From: UMGS1071 sp045638545
GTDB lineage: Bacteria > Bacillota > Clostridia > Oscillospirales > Acutalibacteraceae
Direction of reading: 5' to 3'
Length of the DNA: 30,343 bases
Assembly: GCA_045638545.1 (NCBI GenBank)
Contig: JAZUBL010000008.1
Span: forward strand, 1 to 30,343
The notes under the pieces were generated by a model. The model was given only the letters and a program-made list of their open reading frames with translations, was not told where the DNA came from and ran no database searches. Position numbers and translations under genes: made by a program. Below, one piece after another: positions 16,961-23,814 of the stretch. The stretch's first letter is position 1; each line of letters starts with the position of its first letter.

Positions 16961-16987
16961 AAATGCGGTGCCATTGGTGCCGCATTT
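16961..16987 (+). terminator. Hairpin between ddh and sfsA
   Basis: AAATGCGG pairs with CCGCATTT around an 11-base loop and is followed by the weak T-rich tail GTTGTG. It is a weak or leaky terminator at best. Confidence 0.5.
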
Positions 16988-17003
16988 GTTGTGTGGTGAA
17001 AAA

Positions 17004-17684
17004 ATGAAATACGAAAATATGAAGCGCGGTATCTTTCGCAGCAGGCCGAATCGCTTTATTGCCCACGTGGAAATTGACGGCAACGTGGAGATCTGCCATG
17101 TGAAAAACACAGGCCGATGCAAAGAGCTGCTGCAGGACGGCGCCGCAGTTTATGTGCAGGAGCACGATGATCCTGCCAGAAAAACAAAATATTCCCTCAT
17201 CACCGTTGAAAAGGGGCCGTATCTGATTAATATGGATTCCCAGGCACCAAATCAGGCGGTGGAGGAATGGCTGCCCCGCAGCGGTCTGTTTGAGAATATT
17301 ACCTTGATCAAGCGGGAGAAAAAATACGGAAACTCCCGCTTTGATGTTTACGTGGAGGCTGACGGCAAACAGTGTTTTATTGAAGTAAAAGGTGTAACGC
17401 TGGAGAATGACGGCGTGGTTTCTTTTCCAGATGCGCCGACAGAGCGGGGCGCCAAGCATCTGCAGGAGCTGATCGACTGCATGAATGATGGCTATGAAGC
17501 CTACGCGGTGTTTGTAATCCAGATGCAGCCGGTTCGATATTTTACACCAAACACAGAGCGTGACCCGAATTTTGCAGCCGCACTGAAAAAAGCCGCAGAT
17601 GCCGGCGTACACGTTTTGGCGGTAGATTGCCGCATTACACCGGACAGTATGGAGATCGACCAGTTTGTGCCGGTAGAATTATAA
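17004..17684 (+). CDS. sfsA: SfsA family DNA/RNA nuclease
   Basis: The protein has 226 residues. An upstream in-frame start at 16968 lies inside the hairpin, while the ATG at 17004 follows GGTGA, so I use 17004. Family blocks are RPNRFIAHVEIDG with CHVKNTGRCKELL near the N-terminus (OB-like domain), then YGNSRFDVYVEADGKQCFIEVKGVTLE, which holds the D...E-x-K nuclease core, and a DAPTERGAKHLQEL motif. SfsA was named for stimulating maltose fermentation in E. coli. Sugar-independent nuclease activity is now the favoured view, but the cellular role is not firm. The stop codon is 12 bp before larE, so they are probably co-transcribed. Confidence 0.93.
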   Translation: MKYENMKRGIFRSRPNRFIAHVEIDGNVEICHVKNTGRCKELLQDGAAVYVQEHDDPARKTKYSLITVEKGPYLINMDSQAPNQAVEEWLPRSGLFENITLIKREKKYGNSRFDVYVEADGKQCFIEVKGVTLENDGVVSFPDAPTERGAKHLQELIDCMNDGYEAYAVFVIQMQPVRYFTPNTERDPNFAAALKKAADAGVHVLAVDCRITPDSMEIDQFVPVEL

Positions 17685-17696
17685 GGGGGAGAGAAG

Positions 17697-18509
17697 ATGG
17701 CTTTAAACGAAGCATTGCAGAAAAAGTTTGAGAAGCTGCAGGAAATTCTGCGAGAGAAAAAACGAGTAGCGGTAGCCTATTCCGGCGGCGTGGATTCCGC
17801 CTTTCTGCTGTGGGCAGCCTGGTCTGTGCTGGGAGAAAACGCAGCTGCAGTAACGGTAGAAGGCGACATGATGACCGGCGAAGATATGGAAAGCGCCAAC
17901 GCATTTGCAGCACAGTACGGCATTTCCCAGTATGTTCTGCCGGTAGATATTTTCCGTGTTCGCGGTTTCTGTGAAAATACACCGGAGCGCTGTTATTTCT
18001 GTAAACAGTTTTTGTTTCAGAAAATGAAGATTTTTGCAGCGACCCAGCAGATGACCCTTGTGGAAGGCAGCAATATGGATGACCTTGCAGACTACCGTCC
18101 CGGCAGAAAAGCCCTGGAACAGCTGAATATTTCTTCTCCGCTGGTAGAGGCGGAACTGACAAAAGAGGAGATCCGCCAGCTCTCCAAAGCATATGGCCTT
18201 TCCACATGGAATAAGCCATCCTGTGCCTGTCTTGCATCCCGTGTGCCGTATTATACAACCATTACGCCGGAAGTTCTGCTGCAGATTGCCCAGGCTGAGA
18301 CATTTCTTCACGCATTGGGCATTGCACAGGTGCGGGTGCGCCATCACGGCGACCTTGCCAGAATTGAAACCGACGAGGACGGTATGGAGCAGATTTATCA
18401 GGACAACCTGATGGTTGCAGAGCGGCTGAAATCCTTTGGCTATCAGTATGTGACCATGGATCTGGAAGAGTATCGTACCGGTAGGCTGAACGAAACATTG
18501 GAAATGTAA
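17697..18509 (+). CDS. larE: LarE-type ATP-dependent sulfur transferase
   Basis: The protein has 270 residues, the usual length. It has a PP-loop ATP pyrophosphatase motif SGGVDS (29-34), the family block RCYFCKQFLF (98-107) and WNKPSCACLASRVPY (171-185). LarE supplies sulfur to the pincer nickel cofactor of lactate racemase LarA, in some species from its own cysteine near position 176 and in others through a [4Fe-4S] cluster. Here Cys176 and Cys178 flank that position and Cys99/Cys102 lie upstream, so several cysteines are available. No larA, larB or larC is in the window. GGGGGAGAG precedes the ATG. It is the last gene of ddh-sfsA-larE and is followed directly by the next promoter. Confidence 0.9.
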   Translation: MALNEALQKKFEKLQEILREKKRVAVAYSGGVDSAFLLWAAWSVLGENAAAVTVEGDMMTGEDMESANAFAAQYGISQYVLPVDIFRVRGFCENTPERCYFCKQFLFQKMKIFAATQQMTLVEGSNMDDLADYRPGRKALEQLNISSPLVEAELTKEEIRQLSKAYGLSTWNKPSCACLASRVPYYTTITPEVLLQIAQAETFLHALGIAQVRVRHHGDLARIETDEDGMEQIYQDNLMVAERLKSFGYQYVTMDLEEYRTGRLNETLEM

Positions 18510-18527
18510 ATAGTTTTCAGTTTTTCG

Positions 18528-18556
18528 TTGACAAACTGTTGACAATCCTTTATAAT
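18528..18556 (+). promoter_or_regulatory. Full-consensus sigma-70 promoter of the riboswitch-exchanger transcript
   Basis: TTGACA (18528-18533), exactly 17 bases, then TATAAT (18551-18556). A second TTGACA at 18539 is too close to act as the -35. Such a strong promoter fits a gene whose output is set by transcription termination. Confidence 0.92.
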
Positions 18557-18563
18557 GATGTTT

Positions 18564-18717
18564 AATAAAGGGGAGTAGCTGGTATTCATTCTGATGTGGA
18601 AAGAATACCGTACGGTTTCGTCAATCACGTTGCTTCGGCATCCGGGACCGTACATAATACCTATGTATTAGAGCAAGACTTTTATTGTAACTTTGTGTTG
18701 CAATAAAAGTCTTTTTT
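18564..18717 (+). promoter_or_regulatory. yybP-ykoY (Mn2+) riboswitch with overlapping terminator
   Basis: The leader begins AATAAAGGGGAGTAGC and ends GAGCAAGACTTTTATT, which match the conserved 5' and 3' strands of yybP-ykoY aptamers, with internal GTCAAT and paired stems (GGTATTC...GAATACC; TACGGT...ACCGTA). P1 is AATAAAGG paired with CTTTTATT. The 3' P1 strand is also the 5' arm of a perfect 12-bp terminator, AGACTTTTATTG (18676-18687) with CAATAAAAGTCT (18701-18712), followed by a T run. Mn2+ binding would stabilise P1 and prevent termination, so this is predicted to be an ON switch. Confidence 0.9.
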
Positions 18718-18764
18718 CTTTTTTTATTGCAATTAAATTGAATAGGAAAGGAGGAAATCCACTA

Positions 18765-19778
18765 ATGTGGGAATTTATTCAGGTAGTTTATCCTTATGTG
18801 TTCCTGATAGTTGGTTTTGTTCTGCTGGTTAAGGGCTCCGACGTCTTCGTTGAGGGCAGCTCCGGTATTGCACGATTCTTCGGCATTCCGTCGCTGATCA
18901 TCGGTCTGACCATCGTAGCATTTGGTACCAGTGCGCCGGAAGCCGCTGTTAGTATCTCGGCTTCCATCACCGGCGATACCGGTATTGCTATCGGTAATAT
19001 CACCGGTTCCAACATCTTCAACATTCTCGTTGTACTGGGCGCCTGTGCATTGATCAAGCCGATCCATGTAGAGCGTGAGATCATGAACAAAGACTTCCTG
19101 CTGATGTTCGTGGCAAGTATTGGCCTGCTGGCAGTCAGCGCAGACTTCTGGCTGTCCGGCGGTACAGTGACTGATCTGGTATCCAGAGGCGACGGCATTA
19201 TGCTGGCTCTGATGTTCTGCATCTTCCTGTACACAACCATTCGTTCCGGCCTTAAGGGCAGAAACGAAGCACCAAAGCTGAACGATGCACCGCATCCGGA
19301 AGAAAAGAAGGAAGAGAAACCAGTAAAGAAACCAAACCTGCTGAAGAATATCATCATGGCAGTACTTGGTCTGGCAGGCGTTATCGGCGGCGGCCAGCTG
19401 GTTGTTAACGGTGCAAGCACCATCGCTTCTTCTTTTGGTCTCAGCGATACACTCATCGGTGTAACAGTTGTTGCTGTTGGTACTTCTCTGCCAGAGCTGG
19501 TAACCAGCATCATGGCAGCAAGAAAGGGCGAAAGCGACATTGCAGTTGGTAACGTAATCGGTTCCAACATCTTCAATATTCTGTTCGTAATCGCAGCATC
19601 TTCTATCATTGCACCGCTGACACTGGACTGGCAGTCTCTTGCAGATATGATTATCTGCATCGGTACTGGTGTTCTGGTATATCTGTTCGCGATCACAAAG
19701 AAGAAAATCAATCGTATCGAAGGCGGCTTCATGGTACTGCTGTATGCAGCGTATATGGCTTTTACCATTGTCCGTTAA
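18765..19778 (+). CDS. CaCA-family (YrbG-type) cation/Na+ antiporter, possibly a Mn2+ exporter
   Basis: The protein has 337 residues. GGAAAGGAGG precedes the ATG at 18765; an earlier in-frame start would lie within the riboswitch terminator. Two inverted alpha repeats carry the signature: GTSAPEAAVSISAS...AIGNITGSNIFN in the first half and GTSLPELVTSIMAA...AVGNVIGSNIFN in the second, joined by a charged cytoplasmic loop rich in Lys/Glu (PHPEEKKEEKPVKK). About ten membrane segments are expected. The family exchanges Ca2+ for Na+ or H+. Because the mRNA leader is a manganese aptamer, a role in exporting Mn2+, or Ca2+/Mn2+, is the natural inference. It is monocistronic, with its own strong promoter and terminator. 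Confidence 0.92.
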   Translation: MWEFIQVVYPYVFLIVGFVLLVKGSDVFVEGSSGIARFFGIPSLIIGLTIVAFGTSAPEAAVSISASITGDTGIAIGNITGSNIFNILVVLGACALIKPIHVEREIMNKDFLLMFVASIGLLAVSADFWLSGGTVTDLVSRGDGIMLALMFCIFLYTTIRSGLKGRNEAPKLNDAPHPEEKKEEKPVKKPNLLKNIIMAVLGLAGVIGGGQLVVNGASTIASSFGLSDTLIGVTVVAVGTSLPELVTSIMAARKGESDIAVGNVIGSNIFNILFVIAASSIIAPLTLDWQSLADMIICIGTGVLVYLFAITKKKINRIEGGFMVLLYAAYMAFTIVR

Positions 19779-19791
19779 TTTACACAAAAGC

Positions 19792-19821
19792 AGAGCCCGG
19801 ATTTTTCCGGGCTCTTTTTTT
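19792..19821 (+). terminator. Terminator after the exchanger gene
   Basis: AGAGCCCGG-ATTTTT-CCGGGCTCT is followed by TTTTTT. Confidence 0.95.
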
Positions 19822-19840
19822 ATTGGCGCAGCCCGCATTC

Positions 19841-19869
19841 TTGCGGCGAAATTTGTGGTATGTTATAAT
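19841..19869 (+). promoter_or_regulatory. Promoter of the Met-rich lipoprotein gene
   Basis: TTGCGG (19841-19846), 17 bases, then TATAAT (19864-19869). The -10 lies inside an inverted repeat. Confidence 0.65.
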
Positions 19870-19879
19870 CTTATTATAA
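19863..19879 (+). promoter_or_regulatory. Inverted repeat TTATAAT-CTT-ATTATAA over the -10
   Basis: It is a perfect 7-bp dyad whose arms equal the two halves of the consensus Per box, but with a 3-base centre in place of 1. It covers the -10 and could be an operator, or chance in A/T-rich DNA. Confidence 0.45.
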
Positions 19880-19910
19880 GTTGAATTTGCAAGGAAAGAG
19901 GGAAACTCTT

Positions 19911-20933
19911 ATGAAAAAAAGATTTGGCATTAAGATGGCAGCAATTGCACTGGCAGCAGCAACTGCAGTGCCGATTGCTGCAGGCTGCGGTGCAGGCGGC
20001 GGAACAACCCCTGACGTAACAAAGATGGACCCTGCTGTTCTGATGCAGGAAGTGCAGACCAACATGAACAACGTGACTGCCATGGACTTTTCCATGGATA
20101 TGGACATTGGTATTACAAGCCCGCTGCTGGGTGAGGAGCCAATGACCATGGATATGGACATGGATATGGTTTACTCCCAGAACCCGCTGCAGATGATGAT
20201 GGAGATGAATGCTTCTGTTTACGGACAGAGCGCCTACACCGGTATGTACCTTGTGCCAAATGGTAACAGCTACACCGCATACCTTGGCGAGCAGGATATG
20301 GAAACAGGCAGCGTAACATGGCAGAAGACCTCTGTGTCCGGCGAAGATGCAGCAGAGCTGGAGCAGGAGTTTGGCACCATGTGGGGCGATGAGGCAGGAA
20401 TGCAGCAGGCACAGCAGCTGCAGAATATGCTGCAGGGTGCAATGTCACTGCAGATTACCGGTATGGATCAGATAAACGGTGAAGCAGCAGTTGTGATGTC
20501 CGGCCAGATGAATCTGGAGGACGCAATGAATGCGATGTCTGCTGTTGGCGGCGAAAGCATGATGGGCGATATGGGCGGCATGGAGGCCATGTTTAACAAC
20601 GTGACCGTACCGGTAACCTATTACATTGATGCTGATGAGTATACCCTGCTTAAATGTGATATGGATATGCAGGCCATGCTGACACAGGTATTCAGCCAGA
20701 TCGGCAGCCTTGCAGGCAGCATGGAAGGCATGGAGGGTATGGAGAATGTAGACTTCAGCCAGCTGATCCAGATCAATACCGCATATATTTCCATGCAGAT
20801 CAACGCTGTGAACGAAGATGTAGCAGGCGTTACTGTTCCACAGGAAATTATTTCCCAGGCGGTGGAAGTCGGCGACTCCATCAGTGTAGAGGAAATCACC
20901 CCGCTGCTCAATGGCGCCATGATGGGTGTATAA
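19911..20933 (+). CDS. Methionine-rich lipoprotein, LolA/DUF6612-like
   Basis: The protein has 340 residues, starting at the ATG preceded by AAAGAGGG. A lysine-rich N-terminus and hydrophobic stretch end in IAAGC, a lipobox with acylated Cys26, so it is anchored to the outer face of the membrane. By my count 42 residues (about 12%) are Met, including EEPMTMDMDMDMVY near 80-92, PLQMMMEM and GGESMMGDMGGMEAM. Alternating Met-Asp in presumed beta strands fits the convex lipid- or hydrophobe-binding sheets of LolA/LppX-like lipoproteins (DUF6612 type), where every second residue points into the cavity. A metal-binding reading (Met thioethers with Asp) is an alternative, suggested by the neighbouring Mn-regulated exchanger. 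It is a single gene with a strong terminator. Function unproven. Confidence 0.8.
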   Translation: MKKRFGIKMAAIALAAATAVPIAAGCGAGGGTTPDVTKMDPAVLMQEVQTNMNNVTAMDFSMDMDIGITSPLLGEEPMTMDMDMDMVYSQNPLQMMMEMNASVYGQSAYTGMYLVPNGNSYTAYLGEQDMETGSVTWQKTSVSGEDAAELEQEFGTMWGDEAGMQQAQQLQNMLQGAMSLQITGMDQINGEAAVVMSGQMNLEDAMNAMSAVGGESMMGDMGGMEAMFNNVTVPVTYYIDADEYTLLKCDMDMQAMLTQVFSQIGSLAGSMEGMEGMENVDFSQLIQINTAYISMQINAVNEDVAGVTVPQEIISQAVEVGDSISVEEITPLLNGAMMGV

Positions 20934-20958
20934 TTGAAAAAGCAATCTGTAAAAAGAA

Positions 20959-20997
20959 AAAAGCTCCGCAGAACAAAACTGCGGAGCTTTTCTTTTT
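20959..20997 (+). terminator. Terminator after the lipoprotein gene
   Basis: AAAAGCTCCGCAG-AACAAAA-CTGCGGAGCTTTT is followed by CTTTTTT. Confidence 0.95.
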
Positions 20998-21013
20998 TGC
21001 CAAATTTTCCAAA

Positions 21014-21044
21014 CAAAAAGCGCCCTCGATTTTTCGAAGGCGCA
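21014..21044 (-). terminator. Terminator of the PAP2 gene
   Basis: On the minus strand GCGCCTTCGA-AAAA-TCGAGGGCGC is followed by TTTTTG, 15 bp past the stop codon. Confidence 0.85.
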
Positions 21045-21057
21045 ATAGAATTCCATT

Positions 21058-21618
21058 TTAAATCATGAAGTAGGAGATCGGCACGATGTACAGGAACAGT
21101 CGAACGATCTGAATACCAACAATGCCGCACATGGTACCGGACAGAATACCAAAGATAACGTCGGTCGGATAGTGCACGAACAGGTATACTCTGGAGAATG
21201 CGATTACAAATGCAACAAACAGTGCAACCATGCCAAGGCGCGGATCCATGTGGATCATCGGCATTGCACAGGCAAAGGAAGTTGCAGTGTGTCCCGATGG
21301 GAACGAAGAACCGAATGGACGGTTGATCAGCAGCGGCACGTTCTTATGAATATCGCAGGGTCTTCTTCGTGAAACAAGAGACTTGAACAGGAAGTTGTTG
21401 GCAGATGCGCACAGAGCCAGCGCAATACCCATATAGAGTCCGTACCGGCTGGTATCCGGGTTGAAAAAAAGAAATCCGGTAACAATAGCCCACAGCAGAC
21501 CGCCGTTACCCATAATTGTGAAGGACAGCAGGAAAATGCTGAGTGGTTTGCAGTGGAAACGCTGAACCTGAAAAATTAATTTCTCGTCAAACTGTTTTAT
21601 TTTGAGTCGCAGCGTCAT
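21058..21618 (-). CDS. PAP2-family membrane phosphatase (undecaprenyl-diphosphatase-like)
   Basis: The protein has 186 residues. Earlier in-frame starts exist at 21642 and 21654, but AAAGGA lies 5 bases before the ATG at 21618. The three PAP2 motifs are present: KSLVSRRRP, FPSGHTATS, and SRVYLFVHYPTD with the catalytic His. Several hydrophobic segments (SIFLLSFTIMGNGGLLWAIV, YMGIALALCA, MVALFVAFVIAF, GILSGTMCGIVGI) place it in the cytoplasmic membrane with the active site facing outward. Likely substrates are C55 isoprenyl diphosphate, phosphatidic acid or phosphatidylglycerol phosphate; the family does not decide between them. It is transcribed alone and converges on the lipoprotein gene. 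Confidence 0.9.
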   Translation of the reverse strand: MTLRLKIKQFDEKLIFQVQRFHCKPLSIFLLSFTIMGNGGLLWAIVTGFLFFNPDTSRYGLYMGIALALCASANNFLFKSLVSRRRPCDIHKNVPLLINRPFGSSFPSGHTATSFACAMPMIHMDPRLGMVALFVAFVIAFSRVYLFVHYPTDVIFGILSGTMCGIVGIQIVRLFLYIVPISYFMI

Positions 21619-21827
21619 CACATCCTTTCTCAACCATTTCATAGCCTCGACCAATTAAAACGTATAAAAAGACATACTACATACAATTATATCCATTATA
21701 AAAGATTTCTCATAAAAAATCCAGTCCTAATGTTAAGTTTCTGTTAGAAAATAATGGAGATAATCCGGCAAAAAACAGCGATTCTTTTGGATATTTCCAC
21801 AGGATGCAGGACAGGAATTTTCGCAAG

Positions 21828-21877
21828 AATCCTATTGCAATAAACAGAAAGGGGTATTATAATAAAACAATAGGATT
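21828..21877 (+). promoter_or_regulatory. Inverted repeat AATCCTATTG / CAATAGGATT flanking a promoter
   Basis: Perfect 10-bp arms at 21828-21837 and 21868-21877 are separated by 30 bp that contain most of the promoter. A third partial copy, AATAGGAT, lies at 21881-21888. The arms cover part of the -35 and the start of the transcript, as expected for a repressor or looping operator. Confidence 0.55.
21835..21863 (+). promoter_or_regulatory. Promoter of the DUF1858 gene
   Basis: TTGCAA (21835-21840), exactly 17 bases, then TATAAT (21858-21863). GGGAGG precedes the ATG at 21907. Confidence 0.85.
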
Positions 21878-21906
21878 TTTAATAGGATAATGGGAGGATT
21901 ATCATT

Positions 21907-22110
21907 ATGGCAGCAATTACAAAAGATATGATCATCGGCGATATTCTGGATATGGATGCAACAACAGCACCTTATTTCCTGGAAATGGGTATGCACTGCC
22001 TTGGCTGTCCTGCAGCTCGCGGCGAAACTCTGGAAGAGGCTTGCGCAGTTCACGGTGTAAACTGTGACGAAATGGTTGAGAAGATCAACGCACACCTGGC
22101 AAGCAAATAA
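21907..22110 (+). CDS. DUF1858 domain protein
   Basis: The protein has 67 residues, a complete DUF1858 domain: DMIIGDILDMDATTAPYFLEMGMHCLGC, then ETLEEACAVHGVN. Cys31 and Cys34 form a CxxC pair, with Cys46 and Cys53 further on. DUF1858 is also found at the N-terminus of ScdA/RIC iron-sulfur repair proteins and is often annotated as a hybrid-cluster-protein-associated disulfide oxidoreductase. A redox or Fe-S/nitrosative stress role is plausible but not shown. It has a near-consensus promoter flanked by an inverted repeat and a strong terminator, so it is expressed alone and probably regulated. Confidence 0.92.
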   Translation: MAAITKDMIIGDILDMDATTAPYFLEMGMHCLGCPAARGETLEEACAVHGVNCDEMVEKINAHLASK

Positions 22111-22134
22111 GAACAACTTGTTCCCAAAAAGCAA

Positions 22135-22170
22135 GCCGCCCGGCTCAAAACGCAGCCGGGCGGTTTGTTT
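22135..22170 (+). terminator. Terminator after the DUF1858 gene
   Basis: CCGCCCGGCT (22136-22145) pairs with AGCCGGGCGG (22154-22163) and is followed by TTTGTTT. Confidence 0.9.
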
Positions 22171-22221
22171 CCATTTTATTTTCGGAACAACCGGTTTATG
22201 CGGCGGGAGGATCCCGTAAAA

Positions 22222-22284
22222 ATGCATCCGGAATCACAGCGCATTTTTCACGGTGGTGAAAGCTGCGCATATCACTTTTCGTAG
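22222..22284 (+). other. Possible 20-codon leader ORF before trmK
   Basis: An ATG at 22222 opens 20 codons ending in TAG at 22282-22284, 16 bp before the trmK start. A GGGAGG Shine-Dalgarno-like sequence sits upstream but is part of a small GGGA-GGA-TCCC hairpin. It may be a translated leader or chance. Confidence 0.25.
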
Positions 22285-22300
22285 AGATGGGGAATTTACG

Positions 22301-23002
22301 GTGTTGAAAAAACGACTGTTTCAATTAGATGATCGTCTGGCAGCCTGTGCTTCTTTTGTGCGCGAAGGCTGCAAACTGGCGGATATTGGCACCGATCATG
22401 GGTATCTGCCGATTTATCTGGTCAAGCAGGGAAAAATTGAACGTGCCATTGCGGCAGATATTAACGTGGGTCCGCTGCAGAAAGCGGCAATGCACGTGAG
22501 AAAATATAAGGCGGAAGATCAGGTGCAGACTCGTCTTTCCAATGGCCTGGAAGTGATTTTTCCAAACGAAGTGGACGATATTGTTATTGCAGGCATGGGC
22601 GGCGAACTGATTGCACAGATCCTGGAAGCGGCGCCATGGGTGAAGAATCCGGAAAAGCATCTGATCCTGCAGCCAATGACAGCAGCAGAAGATCTCCGTG
22701 CTTATCTGCAGGAAAACGGCTTCCACGTAAAGGGCGAGCAGGCTGCGATTGCAGACGGCAAAGTATATTCTGCAATGCTGGCAGTGTATGATCCGGACAG
22801 CAAAAACGAAGGAGAACTGTTCCAGTACGTTGGTCTGCTGGATGGTTCCACACCGGAAGGTGTTGCCTACATTGAGCGTCAGATTCGTTTCTTCCGCAAC
22901 AAGGCAGAGGGTATGCGCCGCGGCAGCAACCCGGACAGCGCTGCACCGGTAGAAGCGCTGGTTGCAAAAATGGAAGCGCTCATTGCGCAGAAGGAGGCGT
23001 AA
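22301..23002 (+). CDS. trmK: tRNA (adenine(22)-N1)-methyltransferase TrmK
   Basis: The protein has 233 residues from the GTG at 22301 (GGGG upstream); a TTG one codon later is equally possible, and an extension to GTG 22253 looks unlikely. The SAM-binding Rossmann core is clear: LADIGTDHGYLPIYLV near the start (motif I), AIAADINVGPLQKA (acidic loop) and DDIVIAGMGGELIAQIL (motif IV region), as in the TrmK/YqfN family, which methylates A22 in the D-loop of tRNA. The C-terminal third is a helical tail. The stop codon is 2 bp before the nif3-like gene, whose ribosome-binding site AAGGAGG lies inside trmK, so the two are translationally adjacent, an arrangement common in Firmicutes. Confidence 0.94.
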   Translation: MLKKRLFQLDDRLAACASFVREGCKLADIGTDHGYLPIYLVKQGKIERAIAADINVGPLQKAAMHVRKYKAEDQVQTRLSNGLEVIFPNEVDDIVIAGMGGELIAQILEAAPWVKNPEKHLILQPMTAAEDLRAYLQENGFHVKGEQAAIADGKVYSAMLAVYDPDSKNEGELFQYVGLLDGSTPEGVAYIERQIRFFRNKAEGMRRGSNPDSAAPVEALVAKMEALIAQKEA

Positions 23003-23004
23003 CC

Positions 23005-23772
23005 ATGGCTGTTGTTTATGAAATTGACCGTTTTATCAACGACCTTGCGCCGTTCAGCACTGCAATGGGGTTTGACAACGTAGGCACACTGGTCGGTGAT
23101 AAAAACGCACAGGTAACAAAAGTGCTCGTTGCATTAGATGTAACAAAATCTGTGGTAGAAGAAGCAGCGGCTATGGGGGCAGAGCTGATCATCAGTCACC
23201 ACCCGGTAATTTTTGCACCGCTGAAGCGACTTTCTGCTGATTCCATCCCATATATGCTGGCAGCAAAGGGTATTTCTGTCATCAGTGCCCACACAAACTA
23301 TGATTTCGCGGCAGAAGGCGTGAATTTCTGCCTTGCAAAAGCGCTGGGTCTGCAGAACATCGAAGGCTTTGCACCAGATAAAGACTCTGGCCTTGCCACA
23401 GGCCTTGTAGGCGAACTGGCCAACGAAATGGAGCCGACTGCTTTTGCAGCTTATGTGAAGGCGCAGCTGAACTGCGGCGGCGTAAAGTATACAGACGGCG
23501 GCCATCCTGTAAAGAAAGTAGCCGTTGGCTGCGGTGCGGCATCTTCTCTGGTATTCAATGCCATGGGTCTTGGTGCTGACGCTTTTGTAACAGGCGAGAG
23601 CAAGCACCATGAACTGCTGGCTGCAGCAGAGGGCGGCATCACCATGGTAGATGCAGGTCACTTTAACACAGAAGACGTTTCCATGGAGCCGCTGGCAGAA
23701 AAACTCCGCGCAGCATTCCCAGGTGTGGAATTTGTAAAATCTGCCCTGAAAGAGCCGACACTTTATTTATAG
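23005..23772 (+). CDS. NIF3-like dinuclear metal-centre protein (YqfO family)
   Basis: The protein has 255 residues, the short form without the inserted PII-like domain of longer homologues. Family blocks are DNVGTLVGD, LVALDVTKSVVEEA, IISHHPVIFAPLK (two metal-binding His), SAHTNYDFAAEGVN and, near the C-terminus, TGESKHHELL and VDAGHFNTEDV (further His/Glu ligands). Members form hexameric toroids with a two-metal site. They are labelled GTP cyclohydrolase I type 2 or NIF3 in databases, but a physiological reaction is not firmly established. It is conserved next to trmK in many Firmicutes, which suggests a linked but unexplained role. AAGGAGG precedes the ATG. Confidence 0.94.
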   Translation: MAVVYEIDRFINDLAPFSTAMGFDNVGTLVGDKNAQVTKVLVALDVTKSVVEEAAAMGAELIISHHPVIFAPLKRLSADSIPYMLAAKGISVISAHTNYDFAAEGVNFCLAKALGLQNIEGFAPDKDSGLATGLVGELANEMEPTAFAAYVKAQLNCGGVKYTDGGHPVKKVAVGCGAASSLVFNAMGLGADAFVTGESKHHELLAAAEGGITMVDAGHFNTEDVSMEPLAEKLRAAFPGVEFVKSALKEPTLYL

Positions 23773-23814
23773 TTCAGATTTTACCATTAGGATAGACCGA
23801 GAGGAGGGAGAGCC

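Noticed and set aside
15930..17612. 560-codon minus-strand open frame
   Set aside because: It is opposite ddh and sfsA, which match known families throughout; no ribosome-binding site or domain was seen.
18693..18764. N-terminal extension of the exchanger from 18693
   Set aside because: That start lies inside the riboswitch terminator, and a strong GGAAAGGAGG site precedes the ATG at 18765.
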